This document shows positions 35,817 to 44,929 of a stretch of DNA of 64,000 nt, one piece after another. This DNA is from CAIMZW01 sp037133095. Lineage in GTDB: Bacteria; Actinomycetota; Actinomycetes; Nanopelagicales; Nanopelagicaceae. The stretch spans positions 10,102 to 74,101 of the forward strand of contig JBAXOT010000007.1 of assembly GCA_037133095.1 (NCBI GenBank), given 5' to 3'. Position numbers and translations under genes: made by a program. The notes under the pieces are model-generated. The model was given only the letters and a program-made list of their open reading frames with translations, did no database searches and was not told the DNA's origin. Positions within the stretch are counted from its first letter, which is position 1, and each line of letters starts with the position of its first letter.

Positions 35817-36947
35817 ATGAGCAATGAAACCAATCCGGCGCTAAAGCTGGTTTTCGACGAACCCAAACAACGAGTGAAACCACCCAAGCATTTTGCCGAT
35901 CTATCACCGGAAGAGCGGAAAGAGCGGGCACTCGAACTCGGCATCGCAGCATTTCGTGCCAACCAGATGGCGGTCCATTTCTTCACGCACTTTAATGATG
36001 ATCCTGAAACATGGAGCGATATTCCGAAGGAACTTCGCGAGACCTTGGCGAAAGAGTTCACCCCGAAGTTGATCACTTTGGTTCGCTCTATAACCTGCGA
36101 TGGCGGCAAGACTCGCAAAGATTTATGGAAATTACATGATGGCGTTTTGGTCGAGAGCGTTTTAATGCGTTACACGGATCGAACGACAGTATGTATCTCG
36201 AGCCAAGCGGGTTGTGGCATGAACTGTCCCTTTTGTGCAACGGGCCAAGCCGGCCTCACCCGCAACTTAACTGCGGGCGAAATCACGGCGCAGGTGGTTG
36301 CGGCGGCTAAGGCTTGTGCCGATGGTGAGCTTCCTGGGGGACCCACCAGACTGTCAAATGTGGTCTTCATGGGAATGGGCGAGCCAATGGCAAACTACAA
36401 CGCCGTTATGCGTTCGGTTCGCAATATTACGAGTCCGCAACCAGATGGCTTGGGGATTGGTGCTCGTTCAGTAACAGTTTCGACCGTTGGTTTAGTAAAT
36501 GGCATTGAAAAGTTGACCAAGGAGGGGCTCCCTGTCACGTTAGCCGTCTCTTTGCACACACCTGATGATGAACTTCGCGACACCTTGGTTCCCATAAATT
36601 CGCGCTGGAAGGTTCGTGAAGTTCTGGAGGCGGCGGATAAATACGAAGCCGCTACTGGTCGGCGCTATTCCATTGAATACGCGCTCATCCGAGATATTAA
36701 TGATCAGGCCTGGCGAGCTGACCTCCTTGGACGGTTGCTTCGCAATCGAAATGCTCACGTCAATCTGATTCCACTGAATCCGACTCCGGGTTCAAAATGG
36801 ACGGCATCGCGGCCACACGACGAGGCTGAATTCGTCCGAATATTGGAAGGATATGGCGTAGCAGTAACAGTGCGCGATACTCGTGGTCGGGAAATCGATG
36901 GCGCCTGTGGTCAACTCGCTGCCGCCGAGATAGCCTCTGCTGAATAG
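35817..36947 (+). CDS. rlmN: Dual-specificity 23S rRNA/tRNA m2A methyltransferase RlmN
   Basis: 376-residue radical SAM enzyme that methylates C2 of A2503 in 23S rRNA and A37 of some tRNAs. The radical SAM cluster CxxxCxxC is Cys133, Cys137 and Cys140 (QAGCGMNCPFCATGQ), GMGEPMANY follows, and the resolving cysteine is in DGACGQLA near the C terminus. Length and order are normal. In related genomes dxr lies downstream; here a polyamine island follows. Confidence 0.96.
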   Translation: MSNETNPALKLVFDEPKQRVKPPKHFADLSPEERKERALELGIAAFRANQMAVHFFTHFNDDPETWSDIPKELRETLAKEFTPKLITLVRSITCDGGKTRKDLWKLHDGVLVESVLMRYTDRTTVCISSQAGCGMNCPFCATGQAGLTRNLTAGEITAQVVAAAKACADGELPGGPTRLSNVVFMGMGEPMANYNAVMRSVRNITSPQPDGLGIGARSVTVSTVGLVNGIEKLTKEGLPVTLAVSLHTPDDELRDTLVPINSRWKVREVLEAADKYEAATGRRYSIEYALIRDINDQAWRADLLGRLLRNRNAHVNLIPLNPTPGSKWTASRPHDEAEFVRILEGYGVAVTVRDTRGREIDGACGQLAAAEIASAE

Positions 36948-36965
36948 AAAAAAATTGGAGCAAAA

Positions 36966-38393
36966 ATGGCATCGTTAAATAACTTCATCGCTGGCAAGTC
37001 GCAACCATCCCTATCGGGTGAGACCAGCGAGATTATTAATCCGGCTACGGGCAAGGTCTATACGAGCGCTCCGATATCTAATGCGGCCGATATTGATGTC
37101 GCGATGTCGGCGGCGGTCTCTGGATTTGAAGTGTGGCGCGACTCGACGCCATCAGAGCGGCAACGCGCCTTATTGAAAATTGCAGATGCCATTGAAACCC
37201 GGGCCGAGGAACTTATTGCAGTAGAAAGTGAAAACACGGGCAAGCCACTGGCTCTCACCGCATCCGAAGAAATTCCACCGATGTTAGATCAGATTCGCTT
37301 TTTTGCTGGGGCCGCCAGAAATCTTGAAGGCAAATCTGCCGGCGAATATATGCGAGGCATGACCTCCTTCATTCGTCGCGAGCCGATTGGTATTTGCGCC
37401 CAGGTAACGCCATGGAATTATCCAATGATGATGGCGGTTTGGAAGTGGGCTCCGGCTATCGCGGCTGGAAATGCAGTCGTACTCAAACCCAGCGACACCA
37501 CCCCAGCCTCTACGGTCTGGATGGCTGAACTCATGGCTGAGTTTCTCCCCAGCGGCGTATTCAACGTGGTTTGCGGCGATCGAACGACGGGTGCTGCCCT
37601 CGTCGCCCATGACACACCTGCAATGGTTTCTATTACTGGCTCGGTGCGAGCGGGAATTGAAGTCGCAAAGTCGGCTGCAACTGACGTGAAGAAAGTGCAT
37701 TTGGAATTAGGAGGCAAAGCCCCAGTAGTGGTTTTTGCGGACGCCAATTTGGAGGCAGCGGCTGAAGCCATCGCCATTGCTGGCTACTTTAACGCGGGAC
37801 AGGATTGCACAGCAGCAACCCGAGTAATGGTCGAAGCTTCGGTCTACGACGATTTTGTCGCCTTGCTCGGGGCCCAAGCCCGAGACAATATTTCGACCGG
37901 GTCTCCAACTGAAAATGTGCTCTATGGTCCAGTAAATAATGCCGGCCAGCTTGCTCGAGTTGCTGGCTTTATCGACCGCACACCAAGCCACGCCACCATC
38001 GTTGCAGGGGGAGCCCAAGTTGCTCGGGATGGTTACTTCTTCGCGCCTACTGTTGTCGCCGGTTTGCTCCAAGACGATGAAATGATTCAGAATGAAATCT
38101 TTGGTCCGGTCATCACCATTCAAAAATTTACCGACGAGGCCCAAGCGATTCGATTCGCCAATGGTGTTGCCTATGGTTTGGCATCCAGTGTCTGGACCCG
38201 CGACCATGGCCGAGCCATGCGCATGGCCAAAGCCTTCGATTTCGGTTGCGTCTGGATCAATACCCACATCCCACTGGTCGCCGAAATGCCACATGGTGGT
38301 TTCAAGCACTCTGGCTATGGCAAGGATCTCTCCCAATATGGGTTCGAGGATTACACCCGGATCAAGCACGTTATGACCAATCTGAACGCCTGA
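36966..38393 (+). CDS. Aminobutyraldehyde dehydrogenase-like NAD-dependent aldehyde dehydrogenase
   Basis: 475-residue aldehyde dehydrogenase. Catalytic Cys281 sits in NAGQDCTAATRV and general base Glu247 in LELGGKAP; the GQDCTA context is like gamma-aminobutyraldehyde dehydrogenase (PatD) rather than betaine aldehyde dehydrogenase. It would oxidise 4-aminobutanal to GABA, the step after putrescine deamination. GGAG is at good spacing before the ATG. Its neighbours are a polyamine transporter, an agmatinase-like enzyme and a GABA aminotransferase, which supports the role; other amino aldehydes remain possible. Confidence 0.82.
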   Translation: MASLNNFIAGKSQPSLSGETSEIINPATGKVYTSAPISNAADIDVAMSAAVSGFEVWRDSTPSERQRALLKIADAIETRAEELIAVESENTGKPLALTASEEIPPMLDQIRFFAGAARNLEGKSAGEYMRGMTSFIRREPIGICAQVTPWNYPMMMAVWKWAPAIAAGNAVVLKPSDTTPASTVWMAELMAEFLPSGVFNVVCGDRTTGAALVAHDTPAMVSITGSVRAGIEVAKSAATDVKKVHLELGGKAPVVVFADANLEAAAEAIAIAGYFNAGQDCTAATRVMVEASVYDDFVALLGAQARDNISTGSPTENVLYGPVNNAGQLARVAGFIDRTPSHATIVAGGAQVARDGYFFAPTVVAGLLQDDEMIQNEIFGPVITIQKFTDEAQAIRFANGVAYGLASSVWTRDHGRAMRMAKAFDFGCVWINTHIPLVAEMPHGGFKHSGYGKDLSQYGFEDYTRIKHVMTNLNA

Positions 38394-38549
38394 TATAACT
38401 TGGGTCTACCAGTTCGCGGCTATTGCCAGCCCCAGAAGGGCTAACTGTGAATCTCGTTATATCTATGTTAACTCTGCCCGCTTGGCGAGATAATTAAATA
38501 CTTAGGACTAGGATTTTGCTCGCACCTTCGGTATCGAGAGAAAGTAGCC
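38394..38549 (+). promoter_or_regulatory. Intergenic region before potD
   Basis: 156 bases with no gene. AGCCC-CAGAA-GGGCT (about 38429-38443) forms a small hairpin without a U-tract, and a more AT-rich segment (about 38455-38515) with TTGGCG and several TA-rich hexamers may hold the pot promoter, though I cannot pick a confident -35/-10 pair. GAGAAAG before potD is the ribosome-binding site. Confidence 0.35.
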
Positions 38550-39737
38550 ATGATGACTGCATCCAGTGAAGATTTCTTCACACCCGCTGGAAATTCACCC
38601 TTAGCATCCACCCCGTTCTCTCGCCGCGCGCTTCTTGCTGGCGCTGGTGGGCTGGGAGCCGCAGCGCTCTTGGGAACCGGATTTGAGGCCGAGTCGGCGC
38701 AGGCAGCTGGTGGGAGCGTCCGTTGGGCTAACTGGTCGCTCTACTTGGACTATGACAACAAGACAAAGAAGTACCCAACGTTGGAAGCGTTTATTAAGAA
38801 GACCGGAATTTCGGCAAAGTATTTTGAAGTCATTGACGATAATGACTCTTTCACCGCCAAGGTGCAGCCTCAATTAAAACTTAAGAAAGATATTGGCTAT
38901 GACGTCGTCACGATGACCGAATGGATGGCTGCCAGATGGCTGGCTTCAGGTTTTGTGCAAAAGTTCGACGACGCCGCGGTCCCGAACAAGAAAAACATCT
39001 TGCCATTCTTACTCAACCGACCATTCGACCCAGGTCGCCACTACAGCCTGCCCTGGGCTGGAATTATTGCGGGCTTTGCCTGGAATAAGAAGAAGCACCC
39101 AAAAGGAATTCACACCATCGAGCAACTCTTTGCCAAGGAGAATAAAGGCAAGGTCGAAGTTCTCTCGGAAATGCGTGACACCATCGGATTGGTGATGCTC
39201 TGGCAGGGGACCGATATTTCCAAGCCATTCACCGAGGCTAAATTTATGAATGCGGTTGATTACGTGACCAAGATGATCCACGATGGCTTTATCCGTCAGA
39301 TCAAAGGCCAGTCTTATCAAGAGGACCTCATCTCCGGTGATGCTACGGCAGTGATCGGTTGGTCTGGCGATATCAATCAACTTAACTTGCAGAATCAGAA
39401 TCAATTTGGGTTTGCTGTTCCTGAAAGTGGCGGAACTTTCTCCACCGACAATCTGATGATCCCTTCGACTTCGCCAAATAAGGCCGCGGCTGAATCTCTG
39501 ATTAATTATTATTACGATCCTGTTGTGGCGGCAAAGGTTGCTGATTACATTACCTACGTCTGTCCCGTCGGTGGCGCTCGCGAAGCAATGGCAAAGATCA
39601 ATCCAAAGCAGGTCAACAACCCGCTGATTTTCCCGGATGACAAAATGTGGGCAAATCTCAAGGTCTTCCGTGGTCTGACCCCAACTGAGCAATTGAAATT
39701 CTCCACTGCCTTCCAGAAGGCAAGTGGTAACGGGTAA
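38550..39737 (+). CDS. potD: Spermidine/putrescine ABC transporter, substrate-binding protein (Tat-type signal)
   Basis: 395-residue periplasmic-binding-type protein of the PotD/PotF family, capturing polyamines outside the membrane. The N terminus has a twin-arginine signal: polar start, S24-R25-R26-ALLA, hydrophobic glycine/alanine stretch, and a likely AQA cleavage near residue 52. There is no lipobox cysteine after the hydrophobic stretch, unusual for a binding protein in a Gram-positive organism. The mature part (VRWANWSLYLDYD, AVIGWSGDINQL) matches the family. potA starts immediately after the stop. Confidence 0.88.
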   Translation: MMTASSEDFFTPAGNSPLASTPFSRRALLAGAGGLGAAALLGTGFEAESAQAAGGSVRWANWSLYLDYDNKTKKYPTLEAFIKKTGISAKYFEVIDDNDSFTAKVQPQLKLKKDIGYDVVTMTEWMAARWLASGFVQKFDDAAVPNKKNILPFLLNRPFDPGRHYSLPWAGIIAGFAWNKKKHPKGIHTIEQLFAKENKGKVEVLSEMRDTIGLVMLWQGTDISKPFTEAKFMNAVDYVTKMIHDGFIRQIKGQSYQEDLISGDATAVIGWSGDINQLNLQNQNQFGFAVPESGGTFSTDNLMIPSTSPNKAAAESLINYYYDPVVAAKVADYITYVCPVGGAREAMAKINPKQVNNPLIFPDDKMWANLKVFRGLTPTEQLKFSTAFQKASGNG

Positions 39738-40880
39738 GTGGTGGACGCCTCAAACTCTGCATCCGGAGACCTTCAGCTCTCGCATATCACCAAGTCGTTT
39801 GGCGAATTCATCGCTGTTGATGACTTAACGTTGACAGTTCCGCAAGGCTCTTTCTTTGCGCTCCTTGGACCTTCGGGCTGTGGCAAAACCACAACACTTC
39901 GCATGATTGCTGGATTGGAAGATCCAACTTCTGGCACCATGCATATCGGCAATACCGATATCACCAATACTCGACCCTACAAACGTCCAGTGAACACGGT
40001 TTTCCAGAATTATGCCCTCTTTCCGCACTTATCTATCTTTGAGAATATCGCTTTTGGTCTGCGTCGTCGCGGTGTTAAAGATGTAAAAGAACAGGTGGAT
40101 AAGGTCCTGGAGCTTGTAGAACTTCCGCACCTTGCCCAGCGCAAACCATCCCAATTATCAGGTGGTCAACAACAACGAATTGCAGTGGCTCGTGCGATCG
40201 TCAACCGCCCAGCGCTCTTGTTGTTGGATGAACCACTTGGCGCGCTTGACCTCAAATTGCGGCGCCAGATGCAGATTGAACTCAAATGGATTCAGACTGA
40301 AATTGGCTTGACCTTTGTTCACGTCACACACGATCAGGAAGAGGCTATGACCATGGCCGACACCATTGCGGTCATGAACGAGGGTCGAATCGAGCAGATG
40401 GGTACCCCCGCTGATTTATATGACAATCCGAAGACGGCATTTGTTGCCAACTTTTTAGGCCAATCTAATTTGATCAAGGGAAAGATCGAATCTAACGGCG
40501 GCGATACTCAGGTAGTCGATCTCTTTGGCACAAAAGTGGCAGTTCCCCGAGCACGTTCGAGCGCCAGGGACTCCTCGATTTTGGTCGGAGTTCGACCAGA
40601 GAAGTTGCGCATCCAACCTGAAGATATTGCGATGACCGGAAATATTCTCAGCGGTGGTGTGATTTCCGATGTCTCCTATATTGGCGTCAGCACGCAATAC
40701 CAGGTGGAAATGCCATGGGGACAAGAACTTATGGTTTTCGAACAAAACGATGATGGTATCGCGCCACTCGATAAGGGCGATCGAGTCAATCTCTCCTGGG
40801 AGCCAGTCTTTACCTTTGGATTAGATGGCAGCGAAGATGCCAACGCTGGATCAGAACTTCATATTTCTGAAGACGAGTAG
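39738..40880 (+). CDS. potA: Spermidine/putrescine ABC transporter, ATP-binding protein
   Basis: 380-residue ABC ATPase powering polyamine uptake. Walker A GPSGCGKTT, Q-loop FQNYALFPH, signature LSGGQQQRIAVARAI, Walker B LLLLDEPLGALD and switch His in HVTHDQEEA are all intact; a TOBE domain with VGVRPEKLRI follows (about 280-370), as in PotA. It starts with GTG 39738 directly after the potD stop, which implies coupling. Confidence 0.93.
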   Translation: MVDASNSASGDLQLSHITKSFGEFIAVDDLTLTVPQGSFFALLGPSGCGKTTTLRMIAGLEDPTSGTMHIGNTDITNTRPYKRPVNTVFQNYALFPHLSIFENIAFGLRRRGVKDVKEQVDKVLELVELPHLAQRKPSQLSGGQQQRIAVARAIVNRPALLLLDEPLGALDLKLRRQMQIELKWIQTEIGLTFVHVTHDQEEAMTMADTIAVMNEGRIEQMGTPADLYDNPKTAFVANFLGQSNLIKGKIESNGGDTQVVDLFGTKVAVPRARSSARDSSILVGVRPEKLRIQPEDIAMTGNILSGGVISDVSYIGVSTQYQVEMPWGQELMVFEQNDDGIAPLDKGDRVNLSWEPVFTFGLDGSEDANAGSELHISEDE

Positions 40881-40882
40881 AC

Positions 40883-41770
40883 ATGGCATTCCTTCACGCG
40901 ACCGGCACTAAAGCCAAAAGTGGACTCAAGCGAAAATCGTTGATTCCTTACTTTTTGCTGGTACCTGGCTTGATTTGGTTGGTCTTCTTCTTCCTGCTGC
41001 CAATCCTTACCTTGATCAGCACATCAACTAAGACGCCAGGACTTGGAATTGGCGAATTTGATCAGACATATCGTTTTGCCAATTATTGGGATGCGATCGT
41101 CAATAGTCACAGCCAATTTTTCCGTTCCTTTGAATATGCCACGATCGCGACGGTACTTGCTCTGATGATTGCTTACCCCTTGGCATATGCGATTGCCTTC
41201 AAATCCGGTCGCTGGAAGAACACCCTTCTCGTTTTAGTTGTGGCACCGTTCTTTACATCTTTCATCCTTCGAACCATCGCGTGGAAGCAAATATTGGGAA
41301 GTCAGGGAATTGTTTATAAATTGATGATTGATCTCCACATCATCGGCGCTCAGACTCACCTCACGGCAAGTCCGCTGGCTGTCGTGGCAGGACTCACCTA
41401 CAACTTCTTGCCATTCATGACTCTGCCACTCTATTCCAGTCTCGAGCGCATTGATCCTCGTACTCTCGAGGCTGCGGGCGATCTCTACGCCAACGTCCTC
41501 ACCACTTTTCGAAAAGTGACTTTGCCCCTGTCGATGCCAGGTGTGGTTGCGGGAACTTTGCTGACATTCATTCCGGCGGCTGGTGACTATGTTAATGCGG
41601 ATATTTTGGGCAACCCAAATACAAAGATGATCGGTAACGTCATTAATGCGCGTTATTTGCAGATTGTGGATTATCCGACCGCGGCCGCGCTCTCCTTTAC
41701 TTTAATGATCGTGATTTTAGTAATGGTCATGATCTATATTAAAAAGGCCGGAACGGAGGATCTGGTATGA
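40883..41770 (+). CDS. potB: Spermidine/putrescine ABC transporter, permease 1
   Basis: 295-residue inner permease with six hydrophobic segments. The EAA loop that docks the ATPase is seen as ERIDPRTLEAAGDLYANVLTTF-like (starting at ERIDPRT), followed by VTLPLSMPGVVAG. Position between potA and potC identifies it as PotB. It overlaps potC by four bases. Confidence 0.92.
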   Translation: MAFLHATGTKAKSGLKRKSLIPYFLLVPGLIWLVFFFLLPILTLISTSTKTPGLGIGEFDQTYRFANYWDAIVNSHSQFFRSFEYATIATVLALMIAYPLAYAIAFKSGRWKNTLLVLVVAPFFTSFILRTIAWKQILGSQGIVYKLMIDLHIIGAQTHLTASPLAVVAGLTYNFLPFMTLPLYSSLERIDPRTLEAAGDLYANVLTTFRKVTLPLSMPGVVAGTLLTFIPAAGDYVNADILGNPNTKMIGNVINARYLQIVDYPTAAALSFTLMIVILVMVMIYIKKAGTEDLV

Positions 41771-42561
41771 GAAAAGCCACCCGTTGGTTCACTCGAAACC
41801 TGATTCGCATCTATGCAGTGCTTGGCTTTACCTACCTCTTCATCCCCGTCTTTTATACCTTTGCCTTCTCCTTCAACAATTCCGTTAAGAGCAATCTGGT
41901 TTGGCGGGGATTTACCTGGAATAACTGGAAGAACCCGTGCGGTGCGCCGGATGTGTGTAATGCGCTAGGCAATTCGCTGAAGATCGGCGTGATTGCCACC
42001 TTTATCGCCACGATTTTGGGCACCCTGATTGCTTTTGCTTTGGGCCGGTATGCCTTCAAGGGCCGCAGCGTTGTGAACCTCTTGATCTTTCTACCGATGG
42101 CAACACCAGAATTAGTACTTGGCGCGTCCTTGCTCACCATGTTCCTTAACTTTGGTTTCAATCCGGGTTTCCTTACTATCGTTATTGCTCACGTCATGTT
42201 CTGTATCTCTTTCGTCGTAGTCACAGTAAAAGCGCGAATCGCTTCACTCGATCCGCGGCTAGAACAGGCCGCGATGGATTTATATGCGGACGAGCGTGAA
42301 ACTTTCCGACGAGTTACCTTTCCACTGGTTGCCCCAGGGATTGCCGGCGCTGCCCTCCTGGCCTTCAGCCTTTCCTTTGATGACTTCATCATTACCAACT
42401 TCAACTCGGGCAATGTCAACACCTTCCCGAAGTTTGTGTATATCTCCGCCGAACGTGGCTTGCCCGCCCAGGCAAATGTCATTGGTTCTTCTATGTTCTT
42501 CATTGCACTTATCGTCGTGCTTCTTGGTCAACTAGTTCAAAGAAGGCGAAAAGTCAGTTAA
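41767..42561 (+). CDS. potC: Spermidine/putrescine ABC transporter, permease 2
   Basis: 264-residue second permease with six hydrophobic segments. Its EAA loop lies in LDPRLEQAAMDLYADERETF, followed by VTFPLVAPGIAGAALLAFSLSFDDFII, a PotC hallmark. Its ATG overlaps the potB stop. The agmatinase-like gene follows 9 nt after its stop. Confidence 0.92.
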   Translation: MRKATRWFTRNLIRIYAVLGFTYLFIPVFYTFAFSFNNSVKSNLVWRGFTWNNWKNPCGAPDVCNALGNSLKIGVIATFIATILGTLIAFALGRYAFKGRSVVNLLIFLPMATPELVLGASLLTMFLNFGFNPGFLTIVIAHVMFCISFVVVTVKARIASLDPRLEQAAMDLYADERETFRRVTFPLVAPGIAGAALLAFSLSFDDFIITNFNSGNVNTFPKFVYISAERGLPAQANVIGSSMFFIALIVVLLGQLVQRRRKVS

Positions 42562-42564
42562 GTT
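42559..42564 (+). promoter_or_regulatory. Predicted leaderless -10 box of the agmatinase-like gene
   Basis: TAAGTT overlaps the potC stop codon and ends 6 nt before the ATG at 42571, which has no Shine-Dalgarno. This would give the gene its own leaderless transcript besides read-through from pot. No -35 box is clear. Confidence 0.4.
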
Positions 42565-42570
42565 TGCCTC

Positions 42571-43569
42571 ATGGCAAATCTTGGCAATATGTATGGTCCG
42601 GACTTTACTTTTTTAGGTATTCCACGTTGTGACCTCTCGGATCCCACGAGTTTTGCTGGCGCAGATGTGATCATTGTTGGCGCTCCTATCGACAGCGGAA
42701 CATCTCACCGTTCGGGTGCCAAGTTTGGGCCACAGGCAATTCGTGGTGGTGACTATTTGCCACACGATGCGATGCGGCCACATTTAGCGCTGCGCGTTGA
42801 TGCGCTCCAAGAATTAAAGATTTTCGATGCTGGCGATTTATTGATGCCAGGCGGTGATCTTGAAGCTTCGCTGAAAGTTTTAGAAGCGGCCACTGAAGTT
42901 ATTTCCCGCGCGGGTGCGATTGCAGTAGTCCTTGGTGGCGATCATTCCATTGCCTCAGCAGATGTGGCTGGCATCGCCCACCATCTCGGCATGGGACGAG
43001 TTTCGATGATTCACTTTGATGCTCACGCTGATACAGGGGAGTCGCAATTTGGCGCCCTGGTTGGCCATGGCACTCCTATGCGCCGACTCATTGAAACCGG
43101 TGCGGTTCGAGGTGATCGCTTCTTGCAACTTGGCTTGCGCGGATATTGGCCTGATGACATCACTTTGAAATGGATGGCCGAACAGGGGATGCGCTCTTAT
43201 GAAATGAGCGAAATTCATCATCGAGGCATGAAAGATGTACTCGACGAGTCATTCGCGGTACTCACTAATGGATGTGATGGCGTTTTTCTTTCGGTAGATA
43301 TCGATGTGGTGGATCCAGGTATGGCGCCCGGAACTGGGACGCCAGAGCCAGGTGGAATGACAAGCCGAGAATTGCTCGAAGCCGTTCGAAGAATCTGCTT
43401 GGACTTGCCGATTGTCGGCATCGATATCGTCGAGGTGTGTCCACCTTATGACAGCGCGGATATCACGGCTATTTTGGCAAATCGAGTAGTGCTTGAGGCG
43501 CTAAGTGCCATTACGGTTCGAAAGAAAGGTGGAAGTTATTCTCCCACCCGCAATCTCCTCAATCGATAA
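42571..43569 (+). CDS. speB: Agmatinase-family ureohydrolase
   Basis: 332-residue Mn-dependent ureohydrolase. All metal-binding motifs are present: GGDHS, DAHADT, and SVDIDVVDP. Agmatinase releases urea from agmatine to give putrescine, which fits the adjacent polyamine genes; guanidinobutyrase (yielding GABA directly) is a close alternative that would also fit the neighbouring GABA aminotransferase. Sequence alone does not separate them. It converges on gabT with 7 nt between stops. Confidence 0.83.
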   Translation: MANLGNMYGPDFTFLGIPRCDLSDPTSFAGADVIIVGAPIDSGTSHRSGAKFGPQAIRGGDYLPHDAMRPHLALRVDALQELKIFDAGDLLMPGGDLEASLKVLEAATEVISRAGAIAVVLGGDHSIASADVAGIAHHLGMGRVSMIHFDAHADTGESQFGALVGHGTPMRRLIETGAVRGDRFLQLGLRGYWPDDITLKWMAEQGMRSYEMSEIHHRGMKDVLDESFAVLTNGCDGVFLSVDIDVVDPGMAPGTGTPEPGGMTSRELLEAVRRICLDLPIVGIDIVEVCPPYDSADITAILANRVVLEALSAITVRKKGGSYSPTRNLLNR

Positions 43570-43576
43570 TTTAGAT

Positions 43577-44923
43577 TTAGGCAGAAACCGACGCTAGGGC
43601 TTCATCCAGAATTCCCAAGGCCTCGATGAGCAATGTATCTGGCATAACCAAAGGTGGCAGCAAGCGAATGACGTTGCTGTAGGTCCCTGCAGTTAAAACT
43701 AAAACGCCATGTTGTTGGCAATATTTCACCGCATCGGCCATGGCCTTCGAATTTGGCTCATCGGTTCCAGGAAGTACCAGTTCGAGCGCCTGCATGGCAC
43801 CGCGACCGCGAACGTCGCCCACAATTGCATACTTCTCTTTCATCGCAAGCAATGCGGTGCTGATAATTTCACCCATATGGGCCGCCTTAGCAACGAGACC
43901 GTCCGCTTCGATGGTGGCAAAAGCGCCAAGTGCGGCTGCGCAAGCAACTGGGTTTCCGCCAAAGGTTCCACCGACTCCGCTGACAACGGCGGCGTCCATG
44001 ACCTCAGCGCGGCCGGTAATAGCTCCGAGTGGCAAGCCACCACCAATGCCTTTGGCGGTAACCATAATGTCGGGTTCGACGCCTTCATCTTCTACCGCGA
44101 ACATCTGTCCAGTTCGAGCAAAACCAGTTTGAACTTCATCCGCAATGAAGAGCGCACCATTGGCCTTGGCAAATGCGGCCAAGCCAGGCAAGAAACCTTT
44201 AGGTGGGACGACAAAGCCGCCTTCGCCTTGAATGGGTTCGATTACGATCGCAGCCACATTATGGGCACCGATCTCTTTGTCAATCTTATGGAGAACCATC
44301 TCGAGCGCCTCTTGCGCAACATTGTTCTTGTCGCCAATCCATCGGTATGGATATGCCATAGGCATGCGGTAAACCTCAGGCGCGAATGGTCCGAAACCTT
44401 CCTTGTAAGGAATGTTCTTGGCAGTCATTGCCATCGTGAGATTTGTGCGGCCATGGTAGGCATGTTCGAAAACTACGACGGCGGCTCGCTTTGTATAGGC
44501 GCGGGCAATCTTCACGGCGTTCTCTACCGCTTCGGCACCAGAGTTCACGAGCAAAGATTTCTTTTTAAAAGTACCCGGGGTGATTCGGTTAAGGGTTTCG
44601 CATACTTCAACATATCCGCTGTATGGAGCAACCGTAAAACAGGTATGAGTGAATGCCTGAACTTGGGCGATGACATTTGCCACGACTCGATCTGCGCTAT
44701 TGCCAACGTTGACGGTGGCAATTCCGGCTGCCATATCAATGATGGAATTTCCATCGATATCGACAATGACGCCACCACCTGCCTGGGCGACAAATACGGG
44801 AATTGCCATACCGAGCCCAGCAGAAGTGGCTTCGCTGCGACGAGCGAGCATCTCCTGTGATTTAGGGCCAGGAATTGCAGTAACTAAGCGTCGTTCTTGT
44901 GGAATATGTGGTCCTGATGTCAT
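43577..44923 (-). CDS. gabT: 4-aminobutyrate aminotransferase
   Basis: 448-residue class III PLP aminotransferase that converts GABA and 2-oxoglutarate to succinate semialdehyde and glutamate. PLP-binding Lys291 lies in MVTAKGIGGGLPLG; EPIQGEGGF, FIADEVQTGFARTG and GTFGGNPVACAAA are typical of GabT. It could also act on putrescine or other diamines. No putrescine aminotransferase or oxidase is seen beside it. Its start has no Shine-Dalgarno, but TATAGT ends 6 nt before the ATG. No succinate-semialdehyde dehydrogenase is next to it in the window. Confidence 0.9.
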   Translation of the reverse strand: MTSGPHIPQERRLVTAIPGPKSQEMLARRSEATSAGLGMAIPVFVAQAGGGVIVDIDGNSIIDMAAGIATVNVGNSADRVVANVIAQVQAFTHTCFTVAPYSGYVEVCETLNRITPGTFKKKSLLVNSGAEAVENAVKIARAYTKRAAVVVFEHAYHGRTNLTMAMTAKNIPYKEGFGPFAPEVYRMPMAYPYRWIGDKNNVAQEALEMVLHKIDKEIGAHNVAAIVIEPIQGEGGFVVPPKGFLPGLAAFAKANGALFIADEVQTGFARTGQMFAVEDEGVEPDIMVTAKGIGGGLPLGAITGRAEVMDAAVVSGVGGTFGGNPVACAAALGAFATIEADGLVAKAAHMGEIISTALLAMKEKYAIVGDVRGRGAMQALELVLPGTDEPNSKAMADAVKYCQQHGVLVLTAGTYSNVIRLLPPLVMPDTLLIEALGILDEALASVSA

Positions 44924-44929
44924 GGGAAA

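Noticed and set aside
37707..38369. Minus-strand frame of 220 codons within the aldehyde dehydrogenase
   Set aside because: Shadow of a conserved gene; no family resemblance.
38394..38549. Possible tRNA-like folding before potD
   Set aside because: Contains small hairpins and a GTTCG, but no full acceptor stem, T-arm or anticodon arm can be made.
39009..39692. Minus-strand frame of 227 codons within potD
   Set aside because: Lies wholly inside a well-supported coding sequence, with no domain and no start signal.
43709..44860. Long plus-strand frame (383 codons) antisense to gabT
   Set aside because: gabT on the minus strand has complete family motifs across the same bases; the antisense translation has no recognisable domain and is rich in Asn/His/Cys, as expected of a codon-bias artefact.
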